Assembly (NCBI RefSeq): GCF_014803385.1
Contig: NZ_JACYFC010000001.1
Coordinates: 392,136 to 456,135, forward strand
DNA length: 64,000 nt
DNA from: Marinomonas colpomeniae
Lineage (GTDB): Bacteria > Pseudomonadota > Gammaproteobacteria > Pseudomonadales > Marinomonadaceae
Direction of reading: 5' to 3'
Below the pieces are notes generated by a model, which was not told where the DNA came from, did not search any database, and worked only from the letters and a program-made list of their open reading frames with translations. Shown here one piece after another: positions 17,714 through 26,643 of the stretch; the first letter of the stretch is position 1, and every line of letters begins with the position of its first letter. The translations under genes and the position numbers were made by a program.

Positions 17714-18625
17714 TCAGATCATTTGCTTTCGTTTTTTATGTTGCTCTTGTTTGTTGTTTAGCATTGTTGCCACAAATATTCCTGAGAAAATAAGTAGAAT
17801 GCCAATATAATGGAAGCGCAATAGGTTTTCGCCTAAAAAGATGACGGATAGAGTGATGCTAAAAACGGGGAGAAGATGGATGAACTGTCCGGCCGTTGCT
17901 GCTCCTAGTTTTTGAATTCCCGTATTCCAGCATAAAAAAGCACCAATCGAAGCAAATAAAGCCATATATAAAATGGTGCCCCAATTTCCAGTGGTTAAAT
18001 CCGTTAATTGCGTCTCGCCGAATATAAAGAATAAAGGCATCTGAAATAGCGTGCCTATGATGGCTGTGCTGGTGAAAAAACCAATCAAGGACATTTCCTT
18101 TGGTCTTCTGACAATCATCACTGAATAGATGGCCCAGCTAATGGCGGCAGCAATAATCCACAAATCGCCTTGTGAAATGGTGAGGTGTAAAAAAGTATCT
18201 AAGCTACCGCGGCTAACAATCGTAATAGCGCCGACAGTGGAAATAAATATCCCCATATTCTGTAACCAAGAGGTTTTATTGCCTAATAAAAATCGTGCAG
18301 TAATTAGAATTATCACAGGCATTATTGAGTTGAGTAACACTGCATTGGTGACGGTGGTTGATGTCAGTCCAATATACAGAAATAAATTATAGTTACAGAT
18401 TCCAAGCCAGCCAAAAAGAATCAGTATTGGCCAATTTTTTGCGATGATTTTGCGTTCTAACCAAAGTTTTTTATACGCAAAAGGCAGCATGATTAGACAA
18501 GCTAAACTCCACCGAAGAAAGGAAATAGTATATGGGTCTATCCCATTAGAAACTGTCAACCTACCCAATATATAATTGCCCGCCCAGAAGGCGATAGGAA
18601 GCAGTAGATAGATAGATGCTGGCAT
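17714..18625 (-). CDS. EamA-family (drug/metabolite) transporter
   Basis: Ten-helix inner-membrane transporter made of two EamA repeats, 303 residues. N-terminal IYLLLPIAFWAGNYILGRL and the mid-helix RWSLACLIMLPFAY are typical, and the second repeat holds GAFLCWNTGIQKLGAATAGQF near residue 230. I start at ATG 18625, which has a good AGGA ribosome site and leaves 11 bases after the upstream stop. A longer frame reaching 18745 would run through the neighbouring gene and add 40 non-membrane residues, so I reject it. The C-terminus is a lysine-rich tail. Substrate unknown; export of amino acids or metabolites is the family norm. Confidence 0.85.
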   Translation of the reverse strand: MPASIYLLLPIAFWAGNYILGRLTVSNGIDPYTISFLRWSLACLIMLPFAYKKLWLERKIIAKNWPILILFGWLGICNYNLFLYIGLTSTTVTNAVLLNSIMPVIILITARFLLGNKTSWLQNMGIFISTVGAITIVSRGSLDTFLHLTISQGDLWIIAAAISWAIYSVMIVRRPKEMSLIGFFTSTAIIGTLFQMPLFFIFGETQLTDLTTGNWGTILYMALFASIGAFLCWNTGIQKLGAATAGQFIHLLPVFSITLSVIFLGENLLRFHYIGILLIFSGIFVATMLNNKQEQHKKRKQMI

Positions 18626-18636
18626 TGAGTGTCCTT

Positions 18637-19530
18637 TTATTTTTTTCGTTTGGCCCAGTTTTGCACGAATAGGCCGATGAGGATGCACGCTAACCCAACT
18701 AAAGTCGACTGTAAAATAGGCTCTCCTGCGAGTTGAGATAACCACACTATCGACAGTAATGGTGCTAAAAATATTAGATTAGCCACTTGGCTAGTATTGG
18801 AGGTTAGCTTAAGTGCTTGATTCCATAATATAAAACTTAAACCCATCTCAAAAAAACCAATATAAACTGCACTCCATAACCCCTCTTTTTTCCAATGAAC
18901 TAGTTCACCTGTAATACCGGCATAGAGAGTAATTAATGGTAGGGCGAAAGCGAAATTTAATGTCAGGCCGATAAGGCTAGGGCGCTTGTCTTTTGTATTA
19001 AGCAGCCAATAAATTGCCCATATCACAGTACTCAGAAGAGCAAAAGCAACACCGATAGCATTCGAAAACTCTAAAGACGCTATTTGTCCACGCGTAGATA
19101 TATAAAGTACACCAAAATAACACAGTCCAGCAGCGACATAGTCAGCAGGTTTTAAGCGTTGTTTCAGGATAGGTACTGCCATAAAACTAAGCATAATCGC
19201 CCATGTGTAATTAATGGCTTGAGCTTCTTGGGCGGGTAATATGTTGTAAGCTTGAAGTAGAATTAGATAGTAGATGAAAGGGTTGATAGCGCCAAAAAAG
19301 AAAGAAGATTTCCAGGATTGTTTGGCGAACGCGATTAATTCTCTAAAATCGCCTTTAAATACGATCAAAGAAGTTAAGAAAAGCAACGATACTATGTTGG
19401 CAACAAGCAGTAGCTGTGTAGGTGATAAATATTTAAGAGAAATTGAAAATGCGGTTGCTACGGTTGACCAAAGTAAAACAGCACCGAGCCCAAATAATAT
19501 AGCTTTAGTATTATTAGTTAGGGTTCTCAT
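18637..19530 (-). CDS. EamA-family (drug/metabolite) transporter
   Basis: A second ten-helix DMT transporter, 297 residues, immediately upstream of the other. It begins TKAILFGLGAVLLWSTVATAF, and the second repeat has YIGFFEMGLSFILWNQALKL followed by LIFLAPLLSIVWLSQLAGEP, the usual end of EamA domains. The C-terminus is WAKRKK. The two genes are co-oriented with an 11-base gap, so they are likely co-transcribed. They are clearly different subfamilies rather than a recent duplication. Substrates cannot be inferred. Confidence 0.85.
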   Translation of the reverse strand: MRTLTNNTKAILFGLGAVLLWSTVATAFSISLKYLSPTQLLLVANIVSLLFLTSLIVFKGDFRELIAFAKQSWKSSFFFGAINPFIYYLILLQAYNILPAQEAQAINYTWAIMLSFMAVPILKQRLKPADYVAAGLCYFGVLYISTRGQIASLEFSNAIGVAFALLSTVIWAIYWLLNTKDKRPSLIGLTLNFAFALPLITLYAGITGELVHWKKEGLWSAVYIGFFEMGLSFILWNQALKLTSNTSQVANLIFLAPLLSIVWLSQLAGEPILQSTLVGLACILIGLFVQNWAKRKK

Positions 19531-19578
19531 TTGTGTATTACTGACCTTTTTAGCGGATAAAATTGATATTGGGGGAAA

Positions 19579-20307
19579 TTAAAATTTATAGAAAATACCA
19601 ACTAAAAAAGAATTCACAGTGTTGTCATCTACAATTGGGCTGTTTGTGATGTTTTCATTATATTGAGTCTGCTTGATAGAAACCATGGTGTTTATGTTCT
19701 TTGTGATTGAGTAAATGGCTGTAGCGCCATAGGACACTTTTGATGTTGCTGGTGAGTCATAGGTGGAGATAGTGCCTCCAGTCTGAGCTGAATCGCTTTG
19801 TGACACGCCAAACATGTAGTCGCTCATACCTGAACTGATATATTGGTAACTTATCGATGGGATGATTCGCCAAGCTTCAATAGAAATGGGGTAGCCCAAT
19901 GATAATTGGCCGTAATAGCCATCGTGAACGCCGGTAACATCTTGAGCTAGTTTCGTTGTGATTGGGCCAAATCGGTAAGAAATAAAAGCCATTCCACTAT
20001 CATGGCGATCGTCCAAAGATTGTACATCGATATTGTTTGATTCATCTGGGTCAAAAGGTGATGGAGTGTGTCTTAGTCCTGCAGATAGGCTTTGATGTGG
20101 GCTTTTGGGAATTAAATGATAACCAATTTCAGGGTAATTAAAGAAGAAGCGTTCTCCCTTATAAGACAAGGCAGGGAGAATATTTGATTGCGTATTGGTT
20201 TCTTTGTATATGCTTTGCGAATAAGTGCCCACTACACCTATGCTGCTTTCGGCCATAGCAAAGCATGGAACGATTAATAAAGGCATTGAAAAAGCTTTAT
20301 TTAACAT
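19579..20307 (-). CDS. MipA/OmpV family outer-membrane protein
   Basis: Beta-barrel outer-membrane protein of the MipA/OmpV family, 242 residues. A signal peptide (MLNKAFSMPLLIVPCFAMAES) is followed by alternating hydrophobic strands. Family marks are ALSYKGERFFFNYPEIGYHLI, the SAGLRHTPSPFDPDES segment, RFGPITTKLAQDVTGVHDGYYGQLSLGYPI and ISYQYISSGMSDYMFGVS, ending in an aromatic residue (FYKF) as barrels do. Members bind MltA or act as inducible porin-like proteins; the precise role here is unknown. It stands 49 bases upstream of the EamA pair on the same strand, so co-transcription is possible. Confidence 0.75.
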   Translation of the reverse strand: MLNKAFSMPLLIVPCFAMAESSIGVVGTYSQSIYKETNTQSNILPALSYKGERFFFNYPEIGYHLIPKSPHQSLSAGLRHTPSPFDPDESNNIDVQSLDDRHDSGMAFISYRFGPITTKLAQDVTGVHDGYYGQLSLGYPISIEAWRIIPSISYQYISSGMSDYMFGVSQSDSAQTGGTISTYDSPATSKVSYGATAIYSITKNINTMVSIKQTQYNENITNSPIVDDNTVNSFLVGIFYKF

Positions 20308-20475
20308 AACAATAGATACTTATAAAAGAAGGTTGTTGAGATTCTATAGCGGTTTTCTTTAATTTGTAACTCTTTCCGCTTAGTTGGTTTTCTATTTTAA
20401 TAGAAATGCTAACTAATTATTTCTTAACGATTTGATTTGTATCTTAGGCTTAATTCTTTGCTTTCATCGATTTCG

Positions 20476-20505
20476 TTTACTTATTGTCCACTAATACTAT
20501 ATAAT
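20476..20505 (+). promoter_or_regulatory. Candidate sigma-70 promoter of the rpsF operon
   Basis: A perfect TATAAT at 20500-20505 is followed by GCGCG, a stable-RNA/ribosomal-type discriminator region. A TTTACT at 20476-20481 sits 18 bases upstream as a 4-of-6 match to the -35 box. It is about 85 bases before the rpsF start. Confidence 0.65.
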
Positions 20506-20532
20506 GCGCGTCCCTGTAAATCTATACTCCTT

Positions 20533-20590
20533 GTCTCAAGGCTTCGTAACAGGGGGAGCGTGGAGACTAAAACCCATAAGGAGAGCTTAA
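20533..20590 (+). promoter_or_regulatory. Possible S6:S18-responsive leader of rpsF
   Basis: The leader contains a stem GTCTC (20533-20537) / GAGAC (20563-20567) enclosing a C/G-rich loop, directly before the rpsF ribosome site AAGGAGAG. Many bacteria have an autoregulatory hairpin here that binds the S6:S18 complex. I see the position and a stem, but not the conserved CCG bulge clearly. Confidence 0.3.
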
Positions 20591-20995
20591 ATGCGTCATT
20601 ATGAAATCGTTTTTCTGGTTCACCCAGATCAAAGTGAACAAGTACCAGCAATGGTTGAGCGTTACACTAACCTAATCACTGAAGATGGTGGTCAAGTTCA
20701 CCGTCTAGAAGATTGGGGTCGTCGTCAACTAGCTTACCCAATAAACAAAATTCACAAAGCACATTACGTTCTTATGAACGTTGAGTGTTCTGACAGTGTT
20801 TTGTCTGAATTGAACGACACTTTCCGCTACAACGATGCAATCATCCGTAACTTGGTGATTCGTTGTAAAGAAGCGGTAACTGACGTATCTCCTATTAAAG
20901 CTTCTGAAGGTCGTGAAGATCGTCGCCCAGCTCCTCAACGTGAAGAGCGCAGCAACGAAAGCACTGACGAAGTAGCTGAAGAATCTGAAGATTAA
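20591..20995 (+). CDS. rpsF: 30S ribosomal protein S6
   Basis: Small-subunit protein that forms a heterodimer with S18 on the platform. It starts [19 protein letters not shown], with [21 protein letters not shown] and [11 protein letters not shown], all typical. The C-terminus is an acidic, repetitive-looking tail ([27 protein letters not shown]) like the glutamylated tail of enterobacterial S6. The ATG follows AAGGAGAG. First gene of the rpsF-rpsR-membrane protein-rplI operon. Confidence 0.97.
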   Translation: MRHYEIVFLVHPDQSEQVPAMVERYTNLITEDGGQVHRLEDWGRRQLAYPINKIHKAHYVLMNVECSDSVLSELNDTFRYNDAIIRNLVIRCKEAVTDVSPIKASEGREDRRPAPQREERSNESTDEVAEESED

Positions 20996-21021
20996 TCAAT
21001 ATTTTTTATTAGGAGACACTC

Positions 21022-21252
21022 ATGGCTCGTTTTTTTCGTCGTCGTAAATTCTGTCGTTTTACAGCAGAAGGCGTTAAACAGATCGATTATAAAGATCTAG
21101 AAACACTGAAAGGTTATGTTACTGAAACTGGTAAAATTGTACCTAGCCGTATTACTGGCACAAAGGCACGTTACCAGCGTCAGTTAGCGACTGCTATCAA
21201 GCGCGCTCGCTATATTGCTTTACTTCCTTACACTGATAGCCACTTTAATTAA
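21022..21252 (+). CDS. rpsR: 30S ribosomal protein S18
   Basis: Small-subunit protein, 76 residues. It has the family core [49 protein letters not shown] region and a basic N-terminus [12 protein letters not shown]. The ATG follows AGGAGA with normal spacing. It lies 26 bases after rpsF, the usual partner. Confidence 0.97.
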   Translation: MARFFRRRKFCRFTAEGVKQIDYKDLETLKGYVTETGKIVPSRITGTKARYQRQLATAIKRARYIALLPYTDSHFN

Positions 21253-21270
21253 TAGGCTGAGAAGCGCTTT

Positions 21271-22131
21271 ATGAGTGGTTTAGCTAAGTGGGTTATGAAA
21301 AAACGTCTGAATGCCATTATTGGTGTGATGGTGTTTTGTCTTATTCCTATGATGTTTTGGCTGGCTGCTGCAATCTTAGGGTTGGTAGTGCTTCGTAAAG
21401 GTGTAAAAGAAGGAATACCTGTATTAGCTTGGGGTTGTCTTCCAGCACTTGTGCTGTGGGTCCTTCAAGGCGATGCAACGGCGTTATTGGTGTTAGTGGA
21501 TGTGATGTTGTTGAGCTGTTTGCTTAGATCAACCTCGTCATGGAGTTGGGTGTTATTAGTTGGCAGCTTTATTGCTGTTATTAGTACACTCCTTCAGCCT
21601 CTCTTGATGACAGATATTTTGAATTTTGCTGTGGCATTGGTTCAAAAAATGATGGAGTCGGAAGGGATTGAAGTACCTGCTAAAGATTTGATTTTCGACC
21701 AGGCGGTGGTGGCTGTATCCATCCTCCAAGTGGTTATTGCTATATTGTCCTTGTTTTTGGCGAGGAAGTGGCAGGCAGGGCTTTACAATCCAGGTGGATT
21801 GCGTACAGAATTTCATCAATTAAGATTACCAGTGGTATTTAGTTTAGTGTTAGGTGGGATGGTGTTAATTGGAGAAAGCTTAGGCGGATCCTTTAGTATC
21901 TTCTCCCAAGCCGCTATACCGGCATTGGTATTGCCTGGGCTCGCCCTTGTGCATGGTGTTTTAGCAAAAAAAGAAATTGGGGTTGTTGGACTGATCGCAT
22001 TTTATCTTGTGGGTTTTTTCGTTTTGAATGTGTATTTTGCAAACATTCTGGTCACACTTTGTGTGATTGATAGTTTTGTTAACATTCGATCTAGGATCCA
22101 AGATAAGGCGTCCAACTCAAGTAATGGCTAA
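21271..22131 (+). CDS. Conserved integral membrane protein of the rpsR-rplI interval
   Basis: A 286-residue protein with about eight predicted hydrophobic helices, including AIIGVMVFCLIPMMFWLAAAILGLVVL near the start and FSLVLGGMVLIGE, ALVLPGLALVHGVL and VVGLIAFYLVGFFVLNVYF later. Function is unknown. Pseudomonas and its relatives also have a multi-TM protein between rpsR and rplI, so the position is conserved rather than odd. It starts 18 bases after rpsR and ends 22 bases before the L9 start, so it belongs to the ribosomal operon. I cannot propose a substrate or activity. Confidence 0.75.
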   Translation: MSGLAKWVMKKRLNAIIGVMVFCLIPMMFWLAAAILGLVVLRKGVKEGIPVLAWGCLPALVLWVLQGDATALLVLVDVMLLSCLLRSTSSWSWVLLVGSFIAVISTLLQPLLMTDILNFAVALVQKMMESEGIEVPAKDLIFDQAVVAVSILQVVIAILSLFLARKWQAGLYNPGGLRTEFHQLRLPVVFSLVLGGMVLIGESLGGSFSIFSQAAIPALVLPGLALVHGVLAKKEIGVVGLIAFYLVGFFVLNVYFANILVTLCVIDSFVNIRSRIQDKASNSSNG

Positions 22132-22153
22132 TTATTAATTAGAGGTGATCGAG

Positions 22154-22597
22154 ATGGAAGTTATTCTACTCGACAAAGTAAACAAGCTAGGCGGTATTGG
22201 TGACGTTGCAGTCGTTAAACCGGGTTATGCTCGTAACTTTTTGATTCCGAACAAAAAAGCAGTAAAAGCAACAAAAGCCAACTTGGCTAGCTTTGAAGAG
22301 CGCCGTGTAGAACTTGAAGCGAAAGCAGCAGAGCGTAAAGGCGTTTCTGAAGCTCGTGCTTTGACTCTAGAAGGTAAAACTTTCACTATCTTAGCTAACG
22401 CTGGTGATGAAGGTAAGCTTTTCGGTTCTATCGGTACGCGTGATATCGCTGAAGCAATTTCTGCTGAAATAGCAGTAGAAAAAGCTGAAGTTCGTCTTCC
22501 TGAAGGCGCTATCCGTCATACTGGTTCTTTTGAAGTAGATCTACAGCTTCATTCTGAAGTAGTAGTGACTGTTACTTTGAGTGTTGTTGCTGAGTAA
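22154..22597 (+). CDS. rplI: 50S ribosomal protein L9
   Basis: Large-subunit protein, 147 residues. The N-terminal domain has [31 protein letters not shown], the ribosome-binding lobe. A long linking helix and the C-terminal domain ([15 protein letters not shown]) follow. I start at ATG 22154 because L9 begins MEVILLDKV and AGAGGTG lies six bases upstream; a GTG at 22145 is in frame but overlaps that site. A strong terminator follows 25 bases after the stop. Confidence 0.96.
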   Translation: MEVILLDKVNKLGGIGDVAVVKPGYARNFLIPNKKAVKATKANLASFEERRVELEAKAAERKGVSEARALTLEGKTFTILANAGDEGKLFGSIGTRDIAEAISAEIAVEKAEVRLPEGAIRHTGSFEVDLQLHSEVVVTVTLSVVAE

Positions 22598-22621
22598 TTT
22601 GGTTGTCCAAATTGTTTGCTC

Positions 22622-22660
22622 AAAAGGGGTGTCTTGCTGATTGCAAGATGCCCTTTTTTT
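22622..22660 (+). terminator. Rho-independent terminator of the rpsF-rplI operon
   Basis: A long, slightly wobble-paired stem: AAAGGGGTGTCTTGC pairs with GCAAGATGCCCTTTT around a 5-base loop, followed by a T7 run. It separates the ribosomal operon from dnaB. Confidence 0.9.
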
Positions 22661-22708
22661 ATGGTCGTGATAAGCTAATCCCTCTTTATTTTTTCCGTTT
22701 TTGTATGG

Positions 22709-24094
22709 GTGCTCTGCGTGCAACTAAATGATTCTGAAGTCGCTTCAATTAAACTACCTCCATATTCTATTGAGGCTGAGCGTTCAGTCGTCGGTGGATT
22801 AATGCTTGACCCTGAAGCTTGGGAAAAAGTCTCTGAGCTTGTTATTGCAGATGATTTTTATCGTCCAGAGCATCAATCTATTTTTGCCGTTATTGCTCGA
22901 TTAGCCGATGAGTCAGAGCCAATTGATGTAGTTACCATTGGTGAACGTCTAGATAAACGTGGCGATCTTGAATCCATCGGTGGTATGGCGTATTTAATCG
23001 AGGTGGCTGAAGCAACGCCCAGCTCCTCAAATATAGCCTCTTATGCAGATATTGTTCGTGAGCGCTCTATTTTACGTCGTTTGATTTCTACTACAAATGA
23101 CATTTCTTCGCGGGCTTTTCGCCCTGAGGGAATGACGGCTGCAGAAGTGTTGGATGAAGCTGAGCGAAAAATATTCCAAATTGCTGAAGGTGGGGAGAAA
23201 AAAGGCGGCCCTCGAATTGCGGCTGATATTCTTAGTGCGACAGTAGATAAAATTGATGAGCTTTATCATCAAGAAGGTGCGATTACTGGTTTAAGTACTG
23301 GCTTTACAGATTTGGATGCTATGACCGCAGGTATGCAAAAATCAGATTTGATTATTGTTGCGGGTCGTCCTTCTATGGGTAAAACGACCTTTGCGATGAA
23401 CTTAGTCGAAAACGCTACCATGATCACAGATAAGCCTGTGATTGTCTTCAGCTTAGAGATGCCCTCAGAGCAGTTGATGATGCGTATGTTGTCATCACTT
23501 GGTCGAATCGATCAAACGCGCATGCGTTCTGGTCAGTTGATACAGGAAGACTGGGATAAATTAATGTCAGCGGTGAAAATGCTGAAAGATCGAAAATTAT
23601 TTATAGATGATACTGGTGGTATAAGCCCTACGGAGATGCGCTCACGTGTGCGTCGCATTGCTCGTGAGCATGATGGTGTGGCTATGATAATGGTCGATTA
23701 CCTTCAGTTGATGCAGATTCCTGGCTTTACGGAAGGTCGTACCAATGAGATCTCTGAAATATCTCGATCCCTTAAGGCTCTTGCTAAAGAAATGGAATGC
23801 CCCGTTGTTGCCTTGTCTCAGCTTAATCGGAGTTTGGAGAATCGACCAAATAAGCGCCCTGTAAACTCCGATTTGCGTGAGTCGGGAGCGATAGAGCAGG
23901 ATGCGGATGTTATTTCATTTGTTTATCGTGATGAGGTGTATCACGAAGACACTCCCCATAAAGGTATTGCCGAAATAATTATTGGTAAGCAGCGTAACGG
24001 ACCTATTGGTACTTGTCGATTGGCTTTTGTTGGTAAATATACTCGCTTTGAAGACTTGGCTCCGGGAGCTTATCAAGATTTTGATGATGAATAG
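22709..24094 (+). CDS. dnaB: Replicative DNA helicase
   Basis: Hexameric 5'-3' helicase of the replication fork. An N-terminal DnaB domain (about 15-115; PPYSIEAERSVVGGLMLD) precedes the RecA-like ATPase (about 185-450) with Walker A GRPSMGKTT near residue 220, Walker B MIMVDYLQLM near 325, and the conserved LSQLNRSLENR and RDEVYH segments. No intein is present. The start is GTG 22709 or GTG 22718; neither has a good ribosome site. At about 460 residues it is full length. Confidence 0.96.
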   Translation: MLCVQLNDSEVASIKLPPYSIEAERSVVGGLMLDPEAWEKVSELVIADDFYRPEHQSIFAVIARLADESEPIDVVTIGERLDKRGDLESIGGMAYLIEVAEATPSSSNIASYADIVRERSILRRLISTTNDISSRAFRPEGMTAAEVLDEAERKIFQIAEGGEKKGGPRIAADILSATVDKIDELYHQEGAITGLSTGFTDLDAMTAGMQKSDLIIVAGRPSMGKTTFAMNLVENATMITDKPVIVFSLEMPSEQLMMRMLSSLGRIDQTRMRSGQLIQEDWDKLMSAVKMLKDRKLFIDDTGGISPTEMRSRVRRIAREHDGVAMIMVDYLQLMQIPGFTEGRTNEISEISRSLKALAKEMECPVVALSQLNRSLENRPNKRPVNSDLRESGAIEQDADVISFVYRDEVYHEDTPHKGIAEIIIGKQRNGPIGTCRLAFVGKYTRFEDLAPGAYQDFDDE

Positions 24095-24207
24095 GCTTGT
24101 TTGTTGATATATGTCAGTTTTCTATGTAATTATTTGTAAGCTCTTATGTGTGTCAAACTGCTAGAATGGATTGATTACTAATAATAAAACCTAAACCGAA
24201 GGTGTAT

Positions 24208-25770
24208 ATGCGCAAAATGCCCGTCACACATAGGGAAAATGATTTTCCTAAAGAATATGTTTTAGTTTCTAGTACAGATACAAAAGGGCGTATTACCTTT
24301 GTTAATGATGCTTTTTGTGAGGTCGCGGGTTATGAGCGTGATTCTTTAATAGGCTCCCCTCACAACTGCATTCGTCACCCAGATGTTCCTTCTGCTGTTT
24401 TTGCTGATATGTGGGCTAATCTGAAGGCTGGAAAAAGCTGGATGGGGTTAGTAAAGAACCGTTGTGAGAATGGAGATCACTATTGGGTGAGCGCTCATGT
24501 TAGTCCTTTGTTAGATGGCAACAAGGTGATTGGTTATGAGTCTGTTCGGCGCAAGGCTACAAAAGATGAAATCACTCACGCTCAGTCCATTTATGATCGA
24601 ATTAATTCTGGAAAAAATTTACTCCCTTGGGCAGCAAAAATTGGTTCGCATTTGACTAATGCGTCGTGGCCTCTAATCGTATTTTTTCTTATGTTGGCTT
24701 CAGGTTCTGTATTATCTAATGTTTTGTTTTTTCAATTTTTTTCTCCCATTGTCGCGCTTTTAGGTATTTGGTTGATCTATCATCAAAACAAATCGTTGGA
24801 TTCTGTTGTTTCGAGTTTATCTGATGAAGCACATAACCCTATTGGGCAGTATTTATACTGTAAATCAGTCGGTGCAAAAGCTGCTATTAAGTTTGCAAAA
24901 ATACATCAGGAAGCGGCGGGTAATACTTTTAGATATCGTTTGAAGGAAGGTGCTCAGCAGCTTCGTCAAAGGGCCTCTGATGCGAAGGGAAGTGTGACGA
25001 CAAATTTGGAGAATTTTAATAAGCAACGTAATACATTCCAAGATGTTGTTGCAGCAAGCTCTCAGTTGCTTTCAAGTGTTACCCAGGTCGCATCGCATGT
25101 AGCAGTTGCTGTTGAGGCAACTGAGTCTGTTGGGTCTTTGACCCGAGAAAGTCGTTTATTGGCTCAGGAAACTGGTGAAACGATGAGGCAAGTTTACAGT
25201 GATATATCAGACGCTAAAGTGGTGGTTTCTGTGCTGGCAGAGCGAAGCGATAGTATTAATGAAGTTGTTAATTCAATTAGTGATATTGCAGATCAAACAA
25301 ATTTACTGGCGCTGAATGCGGCGATTGAATCTGCGCGAGCGGGTGAGGCTGGTAGAGGTTTTGCTGTTGTTGCTGATGAAGTAAGGGCTTTAGCAATTCG
25401 TACTCAAAATGCAACACAAAGCATTAATGATATGACTGAAGAGCTGAAAAAGAATACGGCTAATGTGAGTGAAACTATTGATAAAGGCACTTTGGTTGCG
25501 CAAAAAGGTGTTGACAGTGTTAATGACGTTGCTCAGAAAATGAGTGATATTGAGGTGGCGATTAAGCAGGTTGTTGAAATGACTGCGCAGATTAATGTTT
25601 CTTCTGAAGAGCAGGCTGAAGTGGCTCGTGACTTAAATAGTAAAATGGCAGAGGTTGATGCTTTAGGTAGTAATAGTATTGAGCGTGCTGAAAATATTGT
25701 GCTAAATATTACCCATATCGAAGAAGAGGCATATGAGCAAGGGAATCTTGCTGAACGAATGAAGCAGTAA
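24208..25770 (+). CDS. Methyl-accepting chemotaxis protein with N-terminal PAS (Aer-like)
   Basis: Chemoreceptor with a cytoplasmic PAS sensor (about 15-125), resembling the energy/redox sensor Aer. Visible PAS marks are [39 protein letters not shown] and [13 protein letters not shown]. Two adjacent membrane helices follow near 155-195. The C-terminal signalling domain carries the highly conserved hairpin tip [34 protein letters not shown] near residue 365. No CheR/CheB pentapeptide ends the protein (ends LAERMKQ). I start at ATG 24208, five bases after AAGG. It is a monocistronic gene ending in a strong terminator. FAD binding is an inference from family resemblance. Confidence 0.9.
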   Translation: MRKMPVTHRENDFPKEYVLVSSTDTKGRITFVNDAFCEVAGYERDSLIGSPHNCIRHPDVPSAVFADMWANLKAGKSWMGLVKNRCENGDHYWVSAHVSPLLDGNKVIGYESVRRKATKDEITHAQSIYDRINSGKNLLPWAAKIGSHLTNASWPLIVFFLMLASGSVLSNVLFFQFFSPIVALLGIWLIYHQNKSLDSVVSSLSDEAHNPIGQYLYCKSVGAKAAIKFAKIHQEAAGNTFRYRLKEGAQQLRQRASDAKGSVTTNLENFNKQRNTFQDVVAASSQLLSSVTQVASHVAVAVEATESVGSLTRESRLLAQETGETMRQVYSDISDAKVVVSVLAERSDSINEVVNSISDIADQTNLLALNAAIESARAGEAGRGFAVVADEVRALAIRTQNATQSINDMTEELKKNTANVSETIDKGTLVAQKGVDSVNDVAQKMSDIEVAIKQVVEMTAQINVSSEEQAEVARDLNSKMAEVDALGSNSIERAENIVLNITHIEEEAYEQGNLAERMKQ

Positions 25771-25800
25771 TTATTTGAGTTTCGAAACAATATAGTTTTT

Positions 25801-25834
25801 AAGCCTCTTGGAAGATTTTCAAGAGGCTTTTTTA
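25801..25834 (+). terminator. Rho-independent terminator of the chemoreceptor gene
   Basis: A perfect 10-bp stem AAGCCTCTTG / CAAGAGGCTT with a 9-base loop is followed by a T-run. It stands 30 bases after the receptor stop codon, before the convergent comF gene. Confidence 0.92.
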
Positions 25835-25858
25835 TAGGAAAAATTATCAGTGTTTAGG

Positions 25859-26605
25859 TTAGTGTTCTTTATCTGGTGTTCTGGCAATTACCCAGATATC
25901 AACTTGCTCGGCACCTGAGTTTAATAGCAGTTTTGTGCAGTTTTCGATTGTACTTCCGGTTGTCATAACGTCATCGAATAAAGCGACATGTTTTGCAATA
26001 GACTGATCAACTAGATAGTTGTTTTTTGGGTTTTTTAATCGTTCTTTCTTATTTAGTAAATGTTGTGCTTGGGTATCCTTAATCTTTTTTATTGGATTGG
26101 GGTGGGTTATTTTTATGTGCTTTTCTGTGGTGTATGTTTGAAGGTATTTAATTAGTTGTTTGGTCATTATTTGTGTTTGGCAAAAGCCACGCTCTTTAAT
26201 TCTGCTTGGATGACTTGGTACATAAAGTATTTGCTCTGGCCAAGGTTTTGATGAATATTCTTTAATAAGCTCTTCGCCTAATAGGTAGGTTAGTGGGCGA
26301 ATGTGGTGGCTGCTTTGGTTGAATTTAATACTATGAATGAGGATTTTGACGATTCCCTCAAATCGATAGGGTGCAATGCAGTTTTGGTAGGCAGGGAGTG
26401 ATATCTGACATTGTCCGCATAAAATGTTTTGTGTATCTGTTGGGTGTTTGCAGTGATAACAGCTAAATGTATTTTTTGTGAAGCCTTTGCGGCAGTGTTG
26501 ACAGAGGGGGTGTTTGCTTTTTGTGTCGCAGAGATAGCATTGAGTTAAAAACAACCTATTGTAAACACTATTTAAAATCTTAGTTGACAGTGTTTTCCAG
26601 TCCAT
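25859..26605 (-). CDS. comF: ComF-family phosphoribosyltransferase-like protein
   Basis: ComF/GntX family protein, 248 residues, linked in several bacteria to DNA uptake or DNA use. An N-terminal zinc-ribbon-like region has four CxxC pairs (CYLCDTK, CQHCRK, CYHCKH, CGQCQI) within residues 20-75. The C-terminal type-I phosphoribosyltransferase fold has the PRPP-binding motif VALFDDVMTTGSTIENC near residue 215. It diverges from bioB with the start codons 38 bases apart, an arrangement also seen in pseudomonads. The reaction is unknown. Confidence 0.85.
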   Translation of the reverse strand: MDWKTLSTKILNSVYNRLFLTQCYLCDTKSKHPLCQHCRKGFTKNTFSCYHCKHPTDTQNILCGQCQISLPAYQNCIAPYRFEGIVKILIHSIKFNQSSHHIRPLTYLLGEELIKEYSSKPWPEQILYVPSHPSRIKERGFCQTQIMTKQLIKYLQTYTTEKHIKITHPNPIKKIKDTQAQHLLNKKERLKNPKNNYLVDQSIAKHVALFDDVMTTGSTIENCTKLLLNSGAEQVDIWVIARTPDKEH

Positions 26606-26643
26606 TAGTATTACTCCATTGAATTTCTTCTATGGAGAGTAGT

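Noticed and set aside
18626..18745. N-terminal extension of the downstream EamA gene
   Set aside because: It would overlap the upstream EamA gene and adds 40 non-membrane residues; the ATG at 18625 has a good ribosome site and matches the family start.
24145..24190. Sigma-28 promoter before the PAS chemoreceptor gene
   Set aside because: TCAAACT and GATTA elements are present, but the spacing and the GCCGATAA box do not match well.
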